Shown: positions 7,883 through 15,248 of the stretch, piece after piece
How positions within the stretch are numbered: the first letter of the stretch is position 1
Layout of the letters: every line of letters starts with the position of its first letter
NCBI GenBank assembly: GCA_905213155.1
Contig: CAJMHI010000021.1
Coordinates: 1 to 30,066 of the forward strand
Origin: an uncultured Acidaminococcus sp.
Lineage (GTDB): Bacteria; Bacillota; Negativicutes; Acidaminococcales; Acidaminococcaceae
DNA length: 30,066 nt
Reading direction: 5' to 3'
Made by a program: the position numbers and the translations under genes
The notes under the pieces: generated by a model
What the model was told of the DNA's origin: nothing
Seen by the model: the letters and a program-made list of their open reading frames with translations, nothing else
The model's database searches: none

Positions 7883-8119
7883 TTATTCTGCTGTGAAAGG
7901 CAGCAGCGCCACGTTTCTGGCACGTTTAATGGCAATGGTCAGCTGACGCTGATGTTTTGCACAAGTACCAGAAATCCGGCGGGGAAGAATCTTACCCCGC
8001 TCAGTGATAAACTTACGCAGCTTTGCCGCGTCTTTGTAATCGATTTCTTCGACCTTATCGACGCAGAAGGAACATACTTTTCTTCTGGGTCTCCGGTTTC
8101 CTCTTTCACGCTTCATCAT
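7883..8119 (-). CDS. rpsR: 30S ribosomal protein S18
   Basis: S18 (78 aa) binds the central domain of 16S rRNA as a heterodimer with S6. The core KVCSFCVDK and YKDAAKLRKFITERGKILPRR is diagnostic. It keeps cysteines (CSFC near residue 16 and a Cys at CAKHQ), as in zinc-binding S18 forms. Two adjacent ATG codons begin the frame; the second (MKRERG) is equally likely. Third gene of rpsF-ssb-rpsR, 21 bases after ssb, and followed by a strong terminator. Confidence 0.97.
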   Translation of the reverse strand: MMKRERGNRRPRRKVCSFCVDKVEEIDYKDAAKLRKFITERGKILPRRISGTCAKHQRQLTIAIKRARNVALLPFTAE

Positions 8120-8140
8120 AGCGATATCCTATCCTCCCTT

Positions 8141-8590
8141 TTAAAATGGGATTTCTTCGTCAAACCCTACTTCTGAACCAAAGCCACCCATGGGATTATT
8201 AGAATTCCCGGTGTTTCCTTGGTCGGAGGTAGTAGAAGAAGGCGTAGCAGCGGCACTAGGCGCAGCGCCGGTACCTTTGCGTTCAATGAATTCCACACGG
8301 TCTGCAATGACTTCCGTCACGTAATGCTTGTTCCCGTCTTTTCCATCGTAACTGCGGATCTGCAACCTTCCTTCAACCAGCACCCGCTGGCCCTTGGTCA
8401 AACTGTTCCCACATAATTCAGCGGTTTTATTCCAGGTCACAATGTTGATAAAATCCGCTTCCCGTTGTCCGTTCTTTGCCGAGAAAGGACGGTCAACAGC
8501 CAGAGTAAAGGTGCAGACCGTTTTTTCCGTAGGTGTAATCCGGACTTCCGGATCCCGTGTCAAACGTCCTAACAAAAAGATGCGATTCAT
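8141..8590 (-). CDS. ssb: Single-stranded DNA-binding protein
   Basis: SSB (149 aa) coats single-stranded DNA in replication, recombination and repair. The OB-fold occupies residues 1-106 (MNRIFLLGRLTRDPEVR, then FTLAVDRPF and WNKTAE). It is followed by a Gly/Ser/Thr/Asn-rich linker and the acidic tip DEEIPF that recruits partner proteins. ATG at 8590 has AAGGAGG upstream. It sits between rpsF and rpsR, the usual Firmicutes arrangement, 13 bases after the rpsF stop. Confidence 0.98.
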   Translation of the reverse strand: MNRIFLLGRLTRDPEVRITPTEKTVCTFTLAVDRPFSAKNGQREADFINIVTWNKTAELCGNSLTKGQRVLVEGRLQIRSYDGKDGNKHYVTEVIADRVEFIERKGTGAAPSAAATPSSTTSDQGNTGNSNNPMGGFGSEVGFDEEIPF

Positions 8591-8603
8591 ACACCCATCC
8601 TCC

Positions 8604-8888
8604 TTATTCGCCTTTGCGAATGATCATGTGACGCAGGATTTCATCCGTAATCTTCATCACACGGTCCAGTTCTTTTGCAGCAGCCGGTTCAGCGCTAAAC
8701 GTGGTCAGCACATACAGGCCATCCTGGAAATCCTGGATAGGATATGCCAAATGTTTTTTACCCCATTTGTCGGTTTTCTCAATCGTAGCACCGTTTGCCA
8801 CCAGCAGATCATCAAATTTCTTGACGACAGTGTCAAAAGCCTCTGCCTCTACCGGTTTAACGATGTACATGACTTCGTAGTTATTCAC
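8604..8888 (-). CDS. rpsF: 30S ribosomal protein S6
   Basis: S6 partners S18 on the platform of the small subunit. The protein has the typical YEVMYIVKP beginning and the KWGKKHLAYPIQDFQDGLYVL core. I choose the GTG at 8888 (NNYEVMYIV, 94 aa): AGGAGGAGGTG lies 5 bases upstream and the N-terminus then matches family length. The in-frame extension to 8927 would translate through that ribosome binding site. First gene of the operon, with a promoter at 8987..9015 and a structured leader of about 90 bases. Confidence 0.96.
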   Translation of the reverse strand: MNNYEVMYIVKPVEAEAFDTVVKKFDDLLVANGATIEKTDKWGKKHLAYPIQDFQDGLYVLTTFSAEPAAAKELDRVMKITDEILRHMIIRKGE

Positions 8889-8980
8889 GAAATCACCTCC
8901 TCCTTTGGATTTGCTCCTTGTTGCCAAGGGCTTTTGCGCCCTATGATGGGTGCAGAAGAAGTATATGCAAGATATACAGC
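8889..8980 (-). promoter_or_regulatory. Structured 5' leader of rpsF
   Basis: The predicted leader contains GTATAT/ATATAC (8961..8977) at its 5' end. Closer to the gene are two hairpins that compete for the same C residues: GGGC-GCAAAA-GCCC (8928..8941) and CCTTG-GCAA-CAAGG (8916..8929). rpsF leaders in many bacteria bind the S6:S18 dimer for feedback control; whether this one does cannot be decided by eye. Confidence 0.35.
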
Positions 8981-8986
8981 TTTATT

Positions 8987-9015
8987 ATCTTAGCATAGAA
9001 AAAAAAATCCTGCAA
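8987..9015 (-). promoter_or_regulatory. rpsF-ssb-rpsR promoter
   Basis: Minus-strand TTGCAG (9010..9015), a 17-base spacer containing nine consecutive T, and TAAGAT (8987..8992). It is divergent from the cysteine desulfurase gene. Confidence 0.65.
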
Positions 9016-9055
9016 GAAAAAAATAAAAAGATAGCGATTTTTTTCTCCTGTATAG

Positions 9056-9061
9056 TATAAT
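9056..9061 (+). promoter_or_regulatory. Possible -10 box for the cysteine desulfurase-mnmA operon
   Basis: A perfect TATAAT, overlapping a second TATAGT at 9051..9056, lies 38 bases before the start codon. No good -35 box is visible at the right distance, so this is tentative. Confidence 0.4.
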
Positions 9062-9098
9062 GGTAGGAAATTCATTGTCACAGCAAAGGAGTCTTCCC

Positions 9099-10274
9099 AT
9101 GTTTGTCTATGCCGATAATGCTGCTACGACACAGGTCAGCGATGCTTCCCTTACGGCCATGCTGCCGTATTTTACAAAAGCCTATGGCAATCCCTCCAGC
9201 ACCTATCCATTAGGGCAGGAAGCAGCCCGAGCTTTAGTGCTCTCCCGGGAAAAAATTGCTCACTTATTAGGTTGCAAACCAGGGGAAATCACCTTTACCG
9301 CAGGAGGCAGCGAAAGCGATAACCAAATTCTCCGCAGTGCCGCTTACTGGGGCAGGGCGCGGGGAAGAACACACCTTATCGCCTCCGCCATAGAACACCA
9401 TGCCGTGCTCCACACGCTTAATGCCTTAAAAGAAGAAGGATTTACCGTAACACTGCTAGCCCCCGATAAAAATGGGCACATTAATCCAGAAAGTGTTGCA
9501 GCCGCACTGCAGCCCACTACAGCCTTGGTTTCTATTATGACTGCCAATAATGAAACTGGTGTATTGCAGCCTATTAAGGAAATCGGGGCTTTGTGCCACG
9601 CTAATACCATACTGTTCCATACGGACGCTGTACAGCTCATAGGTCACCTGCCCTTTTTCCTAAAAAACGCTCCCATTGATTTTCTCTCTGCTTCTGCCCA
9701 CAAATTCCATGGGCCCAAAGGCAGCGGTTTTCTTTTCTGTCGGCAGGGGATTGAACTGACCAGCCTGATATGTGGCGGGGCCCAGGAGCGAGGCAAGCGG
9801 GCGGGCACGGAAAATGTCCCGGCTATTGTCGGCATGGCCGTTGCCCTGGAAGAATCCTATAACCATATGGAAGAAAACAAGAAAAAGGTGGAAGCCGCCC
9901 GCAACTTTCTTGAAAAGGAACTCCTAACAATTCCCGGCACCATCGTGCATGGGGATAGCGTGCCACGACTGCCTGGGCACTTAAACATTGCGTTTACTGG
10001 TATTTCCGCAGAAGCACTCCTCCCCCTTCTCGGGATGAACGGAATCTGCGCCAGTTCTGGCAGTGCCTGCGCCTCTGGCAGTCCGGACCCCAGCCACGTA
10101 CTGCTCGCCATGGGCATTACCCCGGAAGAAGCCAGATCTTCCCTGCGCTTTTCTTTAGGCGATGACATCACAGAAGAACAAGTAGAGTATATTGTTACGC
10201 AGGTTCGCAGTGCGGTCAGCCGACTGCGCACGTTACACCGGCAGCAGCATGCGCCGGAGAAAGGGACGCGATGA
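9099..10274 (+). CDS. Cysteine desulfurase (NifS/IscS family, YrvO-like)
   Basis: A pyridoxal-phosphate enzyme that takes sulfur from cysteine as a persulfide. Motifs: YADNAATTQ at the N-terminus, EHHAVL, the PLP lysine in SAHKFHGPKG (Lys202), and the catalytic loop SSGSACASGSPDPSHV with Cys324. Start ATG 9099 (391 aa) has AAAGGAG seven bases upstream; the longer frame from 9060 is unlikely because it begins inside the -10 region. The stop overlaps the mnmA start by 4 bases (ATGA). This pairing is as in Bacillus, where YrvO is the dedicated sulfur donor for MnmA. A general role in Fe-S assembly cannot be excluded. Confidence 0.93.
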   Translation: MFVYADNAATTQVSDASLTAMLPYFTKAYGNPSSTYPLGQEAARALVLSREKIAHLLGCKPGEITFTAGGSESDNQILRSAAYWGRARGRTHLIASAIEHHAVLHTLNALKEEGFTVTLLAPDKNGHINPESVAAALQPTTALVSIMTANNETGVLQPIKEIGALCHANTILFHTDAVQLIGHLPFFLKNAPIDFLSASAHKFHGPKGSGFLFCRQGIELTSLICGGAQERGKRAGTENVPAIVGMAVALEESYNHMEENKKKVEAARNFLEKELLTIPGTIVHGDSVPRLPGHLNIAFTGISAEALLPLLGMNGICASSGSACASGSPDPSHVLLAMGITPEEARSSLRFSLGDDITEEQVEYIVTQVRSAVSRLRTLHRQQHAPEKGTR

Positions 10275-11338
10275 AAGCATTAATTGCCATGAGCGGCGGC
10301 GTAGATTCCTCCGTCGCTGCCAAGCTGATGCAGGACGCAGGATATGACTGCATCGGCTGTAATATGAAACTATACAACAACCCGGATGCCGGCTACTGCA
10401 GCACAAAAACCTGCTGTTCTTTGTCGGACGTGGAAGATGCCCGTAGCGTCTGTGCTCGTCTGGGCATTCCTTTTTACGTGTTCAATTATACAGAAGCCTT
10501 TAAAAAAGAAGTTATGGAGAAATTTGCAGAAAGTTACCTTCATGGCCGCACGCCTAACCCCTGTATTGACTGCAACCGGTTTTTAAAATTCGGTGCTTTA
10601 TATGAACGAGCTCTGGAACTCGACTGCGACTGCGTGGTGACAGGGCACTATGCCAGGATTCAAAAAGATGTGCAGACAGGAAAATACCAGCTATTAAAAG
10701 CGCTGGATCCCCAAAAAGACCAAAGTTATGTACTGTATAACTTAACCCAGGAACAATTAGCCCACACCCGATTTCCTCTGGGCAACTATCATAAGACCCA
10801 CACCCGGGAAGTAGCAGAAGAAAATGGCTTTCTCAATTCCCATAAGCCCGACAGCCAGGATATCTGTTTTGTGCCTAATGGATCGTACGTGGAAGCCGTG
10901 GGACGAATCTTGCACTGTACCTCCCAGCCTGGGCCGTTCCTGGATCTGGAAGGCAATGTGATCGGGCAGCATAAAGGTATTATTCATTATACCCTGGGGC
11001 AGCACAAGCACTTAGGCCTCAATCAGCCCGATTTTCCCTTATATGTAGTAAAAATCGACCCAGAAAAAAATGCCATCACCGTAGGCCCCAGTGAAGCGCT
11101 GTTTAGTAAGAATGCAAAAGCTGAAGATGCCAACTGGATAAGCGGAGACGTGCCAAAAGAGCCAGTGCGCTGCCAAGTCAAAGTGCGCTACCGGCAAAAC
11201 GCCCAGCCTGCCACAGTAATCCCTTCAGAAAATGGTTTTTCCCTGGTATTTGATGAACCCCAGCGGGCCATCACCCCCGGTCAGGCCGCCGTCTTGTACG
11301 ATGACGACGTCGTCCTAGGCGGTGGCACGATTGTGTAA
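10271..11338 (+). CDS. mnmA: tRNA-specific 2-thiouridylase MnmA
   Basis: MnmA adenylates and thiolates U34 of Lys, Glu and Gln tRNAs. The N-terminal PP-loop MSGGVDSSVAA (residues 7-17) binds ATP. Cys101 in NPCIDCN and Cys199 in QDICFV match the two catalytic cysteines of the E. coli enzyme; the C-terminal beta domain begins around 215. At 355 aa it is of normal length. Compared with the E. coli sequence there are extra cysteines: Cys98 where E. coli has Asp, and a cluster CSTKTCC at residues 43-49. It overlaps the desulfurase by 4 bases, so sulfur donor and acceptor enzyme are made together. Confidence 0.96.
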   Translation: MKALIAMSGGVDSSVAAKLMQDAGYDCIGCNMKLYNNPDAGYCSTKTCCSLSDVEDARSVCARLGIPFYVFNYTEAFKKEVMEKFAESYLHGRTPNPCIDCNRFLKFGALYERALELDCDCVVTGHYARIQKDVQTGKYQLLKALDPQKDQSYVLYNLTQEQLAHTRFPLGNYHKTHTREVAEENGFLNSHKPDSQDICFVPNGSYVEAVGRILHCTSQPGPFLDLEGNVIGQHKGIIHYTLGQHKHLGLNQPDFPLYVVKIDPEKNAITVGPSEALFSKNAKAEDANWISGDVPKEPVRCQVKVRYRQNAQPATVIPSENGFSLVFDEPQRAITPGQAAVLYDDDVVLGGGTIV

Positions 11339-11392
11339 GAGAGTTCCACTTATAAAATCGCTGCTTTCTTTTGGATTCGTTTTACGATATAC

Positions 11393-11405
11393 TGTTTTTA
11401 AAACA
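11393..11405 (+). promoter_or_regulatory. Palindrome upstream of the AbrB/PIN pair
   Basis: TGTTTTTAAAACA is a 13-base palindrome with a single central base, 37 bases before the antitoxin start. The sequence just before it contains TATACT (11388..11393). It may be an operator for autoregulation by the AbrB-type protein; inference only. Confidence 0.35.
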
Positions 11406-11442
11406 TAACGCACTAAAATAATGGACTGAAAGGAGGCCTCCC

Positions 11443-11700
11443 ATGAGCCTTGCTAAGCTTTCTGCTAATGGGCAAATTACTGTCCCGGTTGAAGTTCGGC
11501 GCTTGCTAAAGCTAAAATCAGGAGACAAAATCTCATTTCTACAAAACCCCGAAGGAGAAATTATTGTCAGCAATGCTTCGTCCTTGGCCATCCATAAGGC
11601 GCAAGTTGCTTTTTCCCATGCTGCTGAAGAGATGCATATTTACAATGAAAAGGACGTACAGGATCTAGTAGATGAAGTTAGGTACGGGAAGAAAAAATAA
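11443..11700 (+). CDS. AbrB/MazE-type DNA-binding antitoxin
   Basis: An 85-aa protein whose first half is a swapped-hairpin AbrB domain (AKLSANGQITVPVEVRRLLKLKSGDKISF, split here only by description: residues 4-32). The C-terminal half (from about 45) is helical and charged and would neutralise the partner. Start ATG 11443 has AAAGGAGG upstream. It is directly followed by a PIN-domain gene one base after the stop codon, so this is a type II toxin-antitoxin operon of VapBC kind. The antitoxin probably represses its own promoter. Confidence 0.9.
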   Translation: MSLAKLSANGQITVPVEVRRLLKLKSGDKISFLQNPEGEIIVSNASSLAIHKAQVAFSHAAEEMHIYNEKDVQDLVDEVRYGKKK

Positions 11701-11701
11701 T

Positions 11702-12094
11702 ATGCGGATACTGATTGACACCAATATTCTGTTTTCTGCACTACTCTTCCCCCACTCTATTCCAGCTAAAGCCTTGTCTTATGCGGCGATTTACCATCGC
11801 ATTGTACTGTGTGACAGCAATATTTCCGAGCTTAAGGAAATTTTAAGAAGAAAGGCACCCAGGTATCTACCTGCCGCGGAAGTTCTATTAACAGGTCTCT
11901 CTTACGAATTAATTCCAGCCGTAGATCATGTGGAAAATTTAATACGAGATGTTAAAGATCAGCCCATCCTCAATGCAGCTATAGCTGCCAATGTAGATAT
12001 CATAGTAACCGGTGATAAAGATTTCTTAAGCCTGAAATTAAAGCATCCACAATGTATAACAGCAACAGAATTTTTAGCCAATCAAAAAGTATAA
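11702..12094 (+). CDS. PIN-domain toxin (putative ribonuclease)
   Basis: A 130-aa PIN protein of the COG1569-like 'putative toxin component' group. Acidic active-site residues expected of a metal-dependent RNase are visible: Asp6 (LIDTN), Glu43 (ISELKE), Asp86 (VKDQPIL) and Asp105/Asp107 (TGDKDF). I start at ATG 11702, one base after the antitoxin stop; the longer frame from 11672 overlaps the antitoxin and adds residues before the conserved first strand. The ribosome binding site is weak (GGAAG), which fits lower toxin than antitoxin synthesis. Intact, so probably active. Base composition looks more A+T-rich than the flanking housekeeping genes, consistent with acquisition. Confidence 0.88.
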   Translation: MRILIDTNILFSALLFPHSIPAKALSYAAIYHRIVLCDSNISELKEILRRKAPRYLPAAEVLLTGLSYELIPAVDHVENLIRDVKDQPILNAAIAANVDIIVTGDKDFLSLKLKHPQCITATEFLANQKV

Positions 12095-12105
12095 TATTTT
12101 CGAGA

Positions 12106-12135
12106 AAATCCCGGAAGGAACGCCTTCCGGGATTT
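12106..12135. terminator. Bidirectional terminator between the toxin gene and ridA
   Basis: A perfect 13-bp stem AAATCCCGGAAGG / CCTTCCGGGATTT with tetraloop AACG, with T-rich sequence on both sides, between convergent genes. Confidence 0.9.
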
Positions 12136-12153
12136 CATTATATTACATGCAAT

Positions 12154-12531
12154 TTACTTCACGGCCACCACTTCGATCTCTACTTTAGCATCCTTGGGTA
12201 GGGCAGCTACCTGAAACGCTGCCCGAGCGGGAAATGGTTTAGAGAAATACTCGGCATAGACTTCATTCATGGCGCCAAAATCAGCGATGTCTTTTAACAA
12301 AACCGTGGATTTCACCACATCTGCCATGGTATAGCCGGCAGCTTCCAAAATAGCCTTGATATTTTCCAGGGATTGACGGGTCTGGCCTGCAATCGTATCA
12401 GATGCGAAAGCCCCAGTCTTCACATCAATGGGCAGCTGCCCGGACACGTAAATAATATTACCTGCCTGGATAGCCTGGGAGTAGGGTCCGATGGCTGCAG
12501 GAGCCTTTTGCGTAGCGACTTCTTTGTTCAT
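12154..12531 (-). CDS. ridA: RidA family enamine/imine deaminase
   Basis: A 125-aa YjgF/YER057c/UK114 protein. RidA hydrolyses reactive enamine/imine intermediates such as 2-aminoacrylate released by PLP enzymes, protecting them from damage. Family motifs: APAAIGPYSQAI near residue 10, VSGQLPID, and the C-terminal FPARAAFQVAALPKDAKVEIE containing the arginine that binds the substrate carboxylate (RAAFQV region). Start ATG 12531 has GGAGAA upstream. It stands alone with its own promoter and shares a terminator with the convergent toxin gene. Confidence 0.95.
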   Translation of the reverse strand: MNKEVATQKAPAAIGPYSQAIQAGNIIYVSGQLPIDVKTGAFASDTIAGQTRQSLENIKAILEAAGYTMADVVKSTVLLKDIADFGAMNEVYAEYFSKPFPARAAFQVAALPKDAKVEIEVVAVK

Positions 12532-12587
12532 GTTCTACATTCTCCTTTTCTTTTCTAAGGGAGACTTTTTCTCCCTGCAACAACGTT

Positions 12588-12616
12588 ATTATACGACCAT
12601 TCCCGAGTTTTGAAAA
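12588..12616 (-). promoter_or_regulatory. ridA promoter
   Basis: Minus-strand TTTTCA (12611..12616), 17-base spacer, TATAAT (12588..12593). The inverted repeat GACCATT / AATGGTC (12595..12601 and 12615..12621) spans the spacer and overlaps the -35 box, so it could be an operator or a weak structure at the end of the upstream LPS operon. Confidence 0.55.
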
Positions 12617-12660
12617 TGGTCATGCAAGCGGGAAAGTGCCAAAATTCCTATGCATCCTTT

Positions 12661-13683
12661 TCAGAGCCACTGGTGAGCCGCCTCAAGTACCTGTTCCACT
12701 GTCAAATCCCGCATGCAGCGCAAATCATCACAATGGTGCTTCATACCCTTACGGCACCCATCGCAAGGAGGAATCGCCCGGACAATGGTCGCCTGCTTGG
12801 TATAAGGTCCATACAATTCCGGATGGCTGGGGCCATACATCGCCACAATAGGCACTTTTTGGCTGATTGCCACATGCATGGGCCCGCTGTCATTGGTAAT
12901 AATCAGGCAACAGCGGCTCATGGCTGCCGCCAGTTCGCCTAAGGAAAATTGCCCCGTTGCAACAATAGGGCGGCTTTGCATAAATCCCACGGCCTCTTTA
13001 ACCATGGCTTCATCCATAGTCCCCCCGAAAAATACGGTACGATAGCCTTCTTTGGCGAGCGTATCTGCCACTTGCGCAAAGCGCTTCGGCGCCCAGCGTT
13101 TCGTGACAACGGCACTGCCAATATTAAACCCTATCAGCTTTTCTTCTTTTTGGAGCCCTGCCTGTGTCCAAAAAGCGTCTGCTCCTGCTTTATGTTCCGG
13201 CCCGGGAAAAACTTCTAACCCGTTGTGTTCCAGTTTCTTCACGCCCAGCCTCGTCAATACATCCAGGTACATATCTGCTGCATGGAGTTTACGGTTTAAT
13301 TTCAAAAAAGGATGGAAAAATCCCCGAAACAAAAAATGGGACGCACCTGCCTTGACCGGTACCCTTGCTGCTGCATCAATAAAGGAGCACCGCTCATTAG
13401 GATGCAGATTGAGGAGCACGTCAAAATTGGCTGCAGAAATTCTTCGGCTCATTTGCCACAGCGCCGGCAGGTTATCATCCTTGCCTTTTTTGTCCAGCGT
13501 CCACACGTGATCAATATGAGGATTGTAGGCCACAATATCTTTTAGTTTCTCATCCACCAGATAAGTGATTTCCGCATGGGGAGCCGCTTTCCGCAAGGCA
13601 CAGAGAAAAGGCGTCGTAAGCACCAGATCGCCTAGATGCATCAAAAATGTCACGATGATTCTTTTCCCATCCAGATCAATCAT
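12661..13683 (-). CDS. waaF: Lipopolysaccharide heptosyltransferase II-like (GT9 family)
   Basis: A GT-B fold glycosyltransferase of family 9 (340 aa) that adds heptose to the LPS inner core from ADP-heptose at the cytoplasmic face. The N-terminal domain begins IIVTFLMHLGDLVLTTPFL. The sugar-nucleotide site in the C-terminal domain is NDSGPMHVA with the following PIVAMYGPSHPELYGPY. Start ATG 13683 has AAAGGAGGGG six bases upstream and overlaps the preceding gene by 8 bases; the longer frame to 13740 lies in that gene. Last gene of the heptose operon. Assignment to type II rather than another GT9 rests on operon position after a type I enzyme and is less certain than the family. Confidence 0.88.
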   Translation of the reverse strand: MIDLDGKRIIVTFLMHLGDLVLTTPFLCALRKAAPHAEITYLVDEKLKDIVAYNPHIDHVWTLDKKGKDDNLPALWQMSRRISAANFDVLLNLHPNERCSFIDAAARVPVKAGASHFLFRGFFHPFLKLNRKLHAADMYLDVLTRLGVKKLEHNGLEVFPGPEHKAGADAFWTQAGLQKEEKLIGFNIGSAVVTKRWAPKRFAQVADTLAKEGYRTVFFGGTMDEAMVKEAVGFMQSRPIVATGQFSLGELAAAMSRCCLIITNDSGPMHVAISQKVPIVAMYGPSHPELYGPYTKQATIVRAIPPCDGCRKGMKHHCDDLRCMRDLTVEQVLEAAHQWL

Positions 13684-14728
13684 AAGGCTCCCCTCCTTTC
13701 TCCCGGAGTATGGCATACACCTCTTCCGGCGATACCGCATGCATACAATTCCAATGCTCGCATTGTTTCTTCAGACAGCCGGCACAGTCTACCGGGCTCA
13801 TCAATACTACGGAGTTAGGATTCCCGTAGGGGCCCGTCCGATCCGGTCTGGTAGGTCCGTAAATACTCACTGTCCGTTTCTGCAGCGCCGTAGCAATGTG
13901 CAAAGGCCCGGTATCTCCACTGACATAAAATTGACAGTCTTTAATCAAGGCCCCCAGTTCCCGCAGGGAGGTCTTCCCAATAAAATCCACCAGATGGGGA
14001 TGGTCTTTTACAGCTTTTCGAATTTTTTCTCCCAAGGGCTTATCCCCGGTTCCGCCGGCCAGTACTACATAATATCCATCCTGGATCACCAGCATCGCCA
14101 GACGCGCAAAATATTCCACAGGCCATCGTTTGGTATCCCAACGGGCTCCGGGAACAAATACCACATAAGGCTGGCGTTCCCCCTCCGGCATCCCGGCCGC
14201 AATAAGATTCTTGTGTACACTTTCCTGCTCTTTATGCATTGGCGGCATAGGATAGCGGATCGTATCTACCTTAGCGCCCAGATATCGGGCTACGTCCAAG
14301 TACCGTTCTATCACGTGGTCATTCCGATGCGGTCCCACAATCGGCCGGGATACCAGGCCGCTGCCCTCCCGCATTTCACAATAGCCGATCCGCTGTGAAC
14401 AGCCGGTTAAAAGAGCCATCACCGCACTTTTAAAAAGGCCCTGCAAATCAATAACCAAATCAAAATGGCGGGATCGGAGCGTCTGCCGGAGTGTCCGGTA
14501 CGTGCACCATTTGTCCCGCCAATTCATTTTATTAAAAGCCGCTTTGTCAAAATACAGTACTTCATCAATAAGCGGAGGGTCCGGCACAAAGGCACTGAAC
14601 TGGGGATGCACCAGCCAGCTGATCCGGCTCTTTGGATAGCGGTCACGCAAGGCTGCCGCAAAAGGCAGAGCATGGATCACATCCCCCAGGGAGCTCATTT
14701 TGATCATCAGGATATTTTTATAGTCCAA
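13676..14728 (-). CDS. waaC: Lipopolysaccharide heptosyltransferase I-like (GT9 family)
   Basis: A 350-aa GT9 enzyme expected to attach the first heptose to Kdo of the LPS inner core. The start ILMIKMSSLGDVIHALPF is the typical WaaC N-terminal signature, and the C-terminal nucleotide-binding motif is SGDTGPLHIATAL followed by VSIYGPTRPDRTGPYG. The start at 14728 overlaps gmhB by 11 bases and the stop overlaps the next glycosyltransferase by 8. It works directly downstream of the ADP-heptose pathway encoded just upstream in the same operon. Confidence 0.9.
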   Translation of the reverse strand: MDYKNILMIKMSSLGDVIHALPFAAALRDRYPKSRISWLVHPQFSAFVPDPPLIDEVLYFDKAAFNKMNWRDKWCTYRTLRQTLRSRHFDLVIDLQGLFKSAVMALLTGCSQRIGYCEMREGSGLVSRPIVGPHRNDHVIERYLDVARYLGAKVDTIRYPMPPMHKEQESVHKNLIAAGMPEGERQPYVVFVPGARWDTKRWPVEYFARLAMLVIQDGYYVVLAGGTGDKPLGEKIRKAVKDHPHLVDFIGKTSLRELGALIKDCQFYVSGDTGPLHIATALQKRTVSIYGPTRPDRTGPYGNPNSVVLMSPVDCAGCLKKQCEHWNCMHAVSPEEVYAILREKGGEPYD

Positions 14729-15248
14729 CCTGCTCCCCTCGCTCCTTTAGTACGTTTTTCACAAAATCCAGCAAATTGCCGCCTGGAAATAAATAACCAG
14801 CAATCCCCGCTCCTGCTGCTGCCTGTACATCGCTATCCCTGTCCCCAATAAGAAAGGATTTTTCCTTGTCCAGGTCATGCTGGGTAAAAGCCTGGAGAAT
14901 CATACCCGGCTTGGGCTTGCGACAGGAACAGGCAATGGTCAGCGCCGGAATGACGCCCTGGGTAGGATGGTGGGGGCAGAAATAAAATTGATCAATCCAT
15001 CCCCCTGCCGCCCGCAGCTCTTTCTGCATATGGGCATGAAAATTTTCCATATCGCTTTGGGTAAATAACCCCCGGGCAATGCCGCTTTGATTGGTCACTA
15101 CAAATACAGCATAACCCAGCTTATGCATAAGAGCTACGGCTTCCCGGGCGCCCGGGATCCACCGCAATTGCTCCGGCCGGTACATATAGCCAGAATCCAC
15201 GTCCAGAACCCCGTCCCGGTCTAAAAAAACTGCTTTGCGTCCGCTCAT
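14718..15248 (-). CDS. gmhB: D-glycero-D-manno-heptose 1,7-bisphosphate 7-phosphatase
   Basis: A 176-aa HAD-IIIA phosphatase that removes the 7-phosphate in ADP-heptose synthesis. The catalytic motif is FLDRDGVLD (Asp nucleophile and general acid, near residues 9-17). TNQSGIARG is motif II, KPKPGM carries the motif III lysine, and IGDRDSDVQAA is motif IV. The zinc loop is CPHHP followed by ACSCRK. Start ATG 15248 overlaps the hldD stop in ATGA. Placed between hldD and the heptosyltransferases, which fixes its role against histidinol phosphatase alternatives. Confidence 0.94.
   Translation of the reverse strand: MSGRKAVFLDRDGVLDVDSGYMYRPEQLRWIPGAREAVALMHKLGYAVFVVTNQSGIARGLFTQSDMENFHAHMQKELRAAGGWIDQFYFCPHHPTQGVIPALTIACSCRKPKPGMILQAFTQHDLDKEKSFLIGDRDSDVQAAAGAGIAGYLFPGGNLLDFVKNVLKERGEQVGL

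Noticed and set aside
12559..12575. Small GGGAGA/TCTCCC hairpin in the ridA leader as a terminator
   Set aside because: Only six pairs and no T-run in the direction of transcription.
13565..14398. Plus-strand frame of 277 codons across the heptosyltransferase genes
   Set aside because: Antisense shadow of a clear GT9 gene, no ribosome binding site or recognisable domain.
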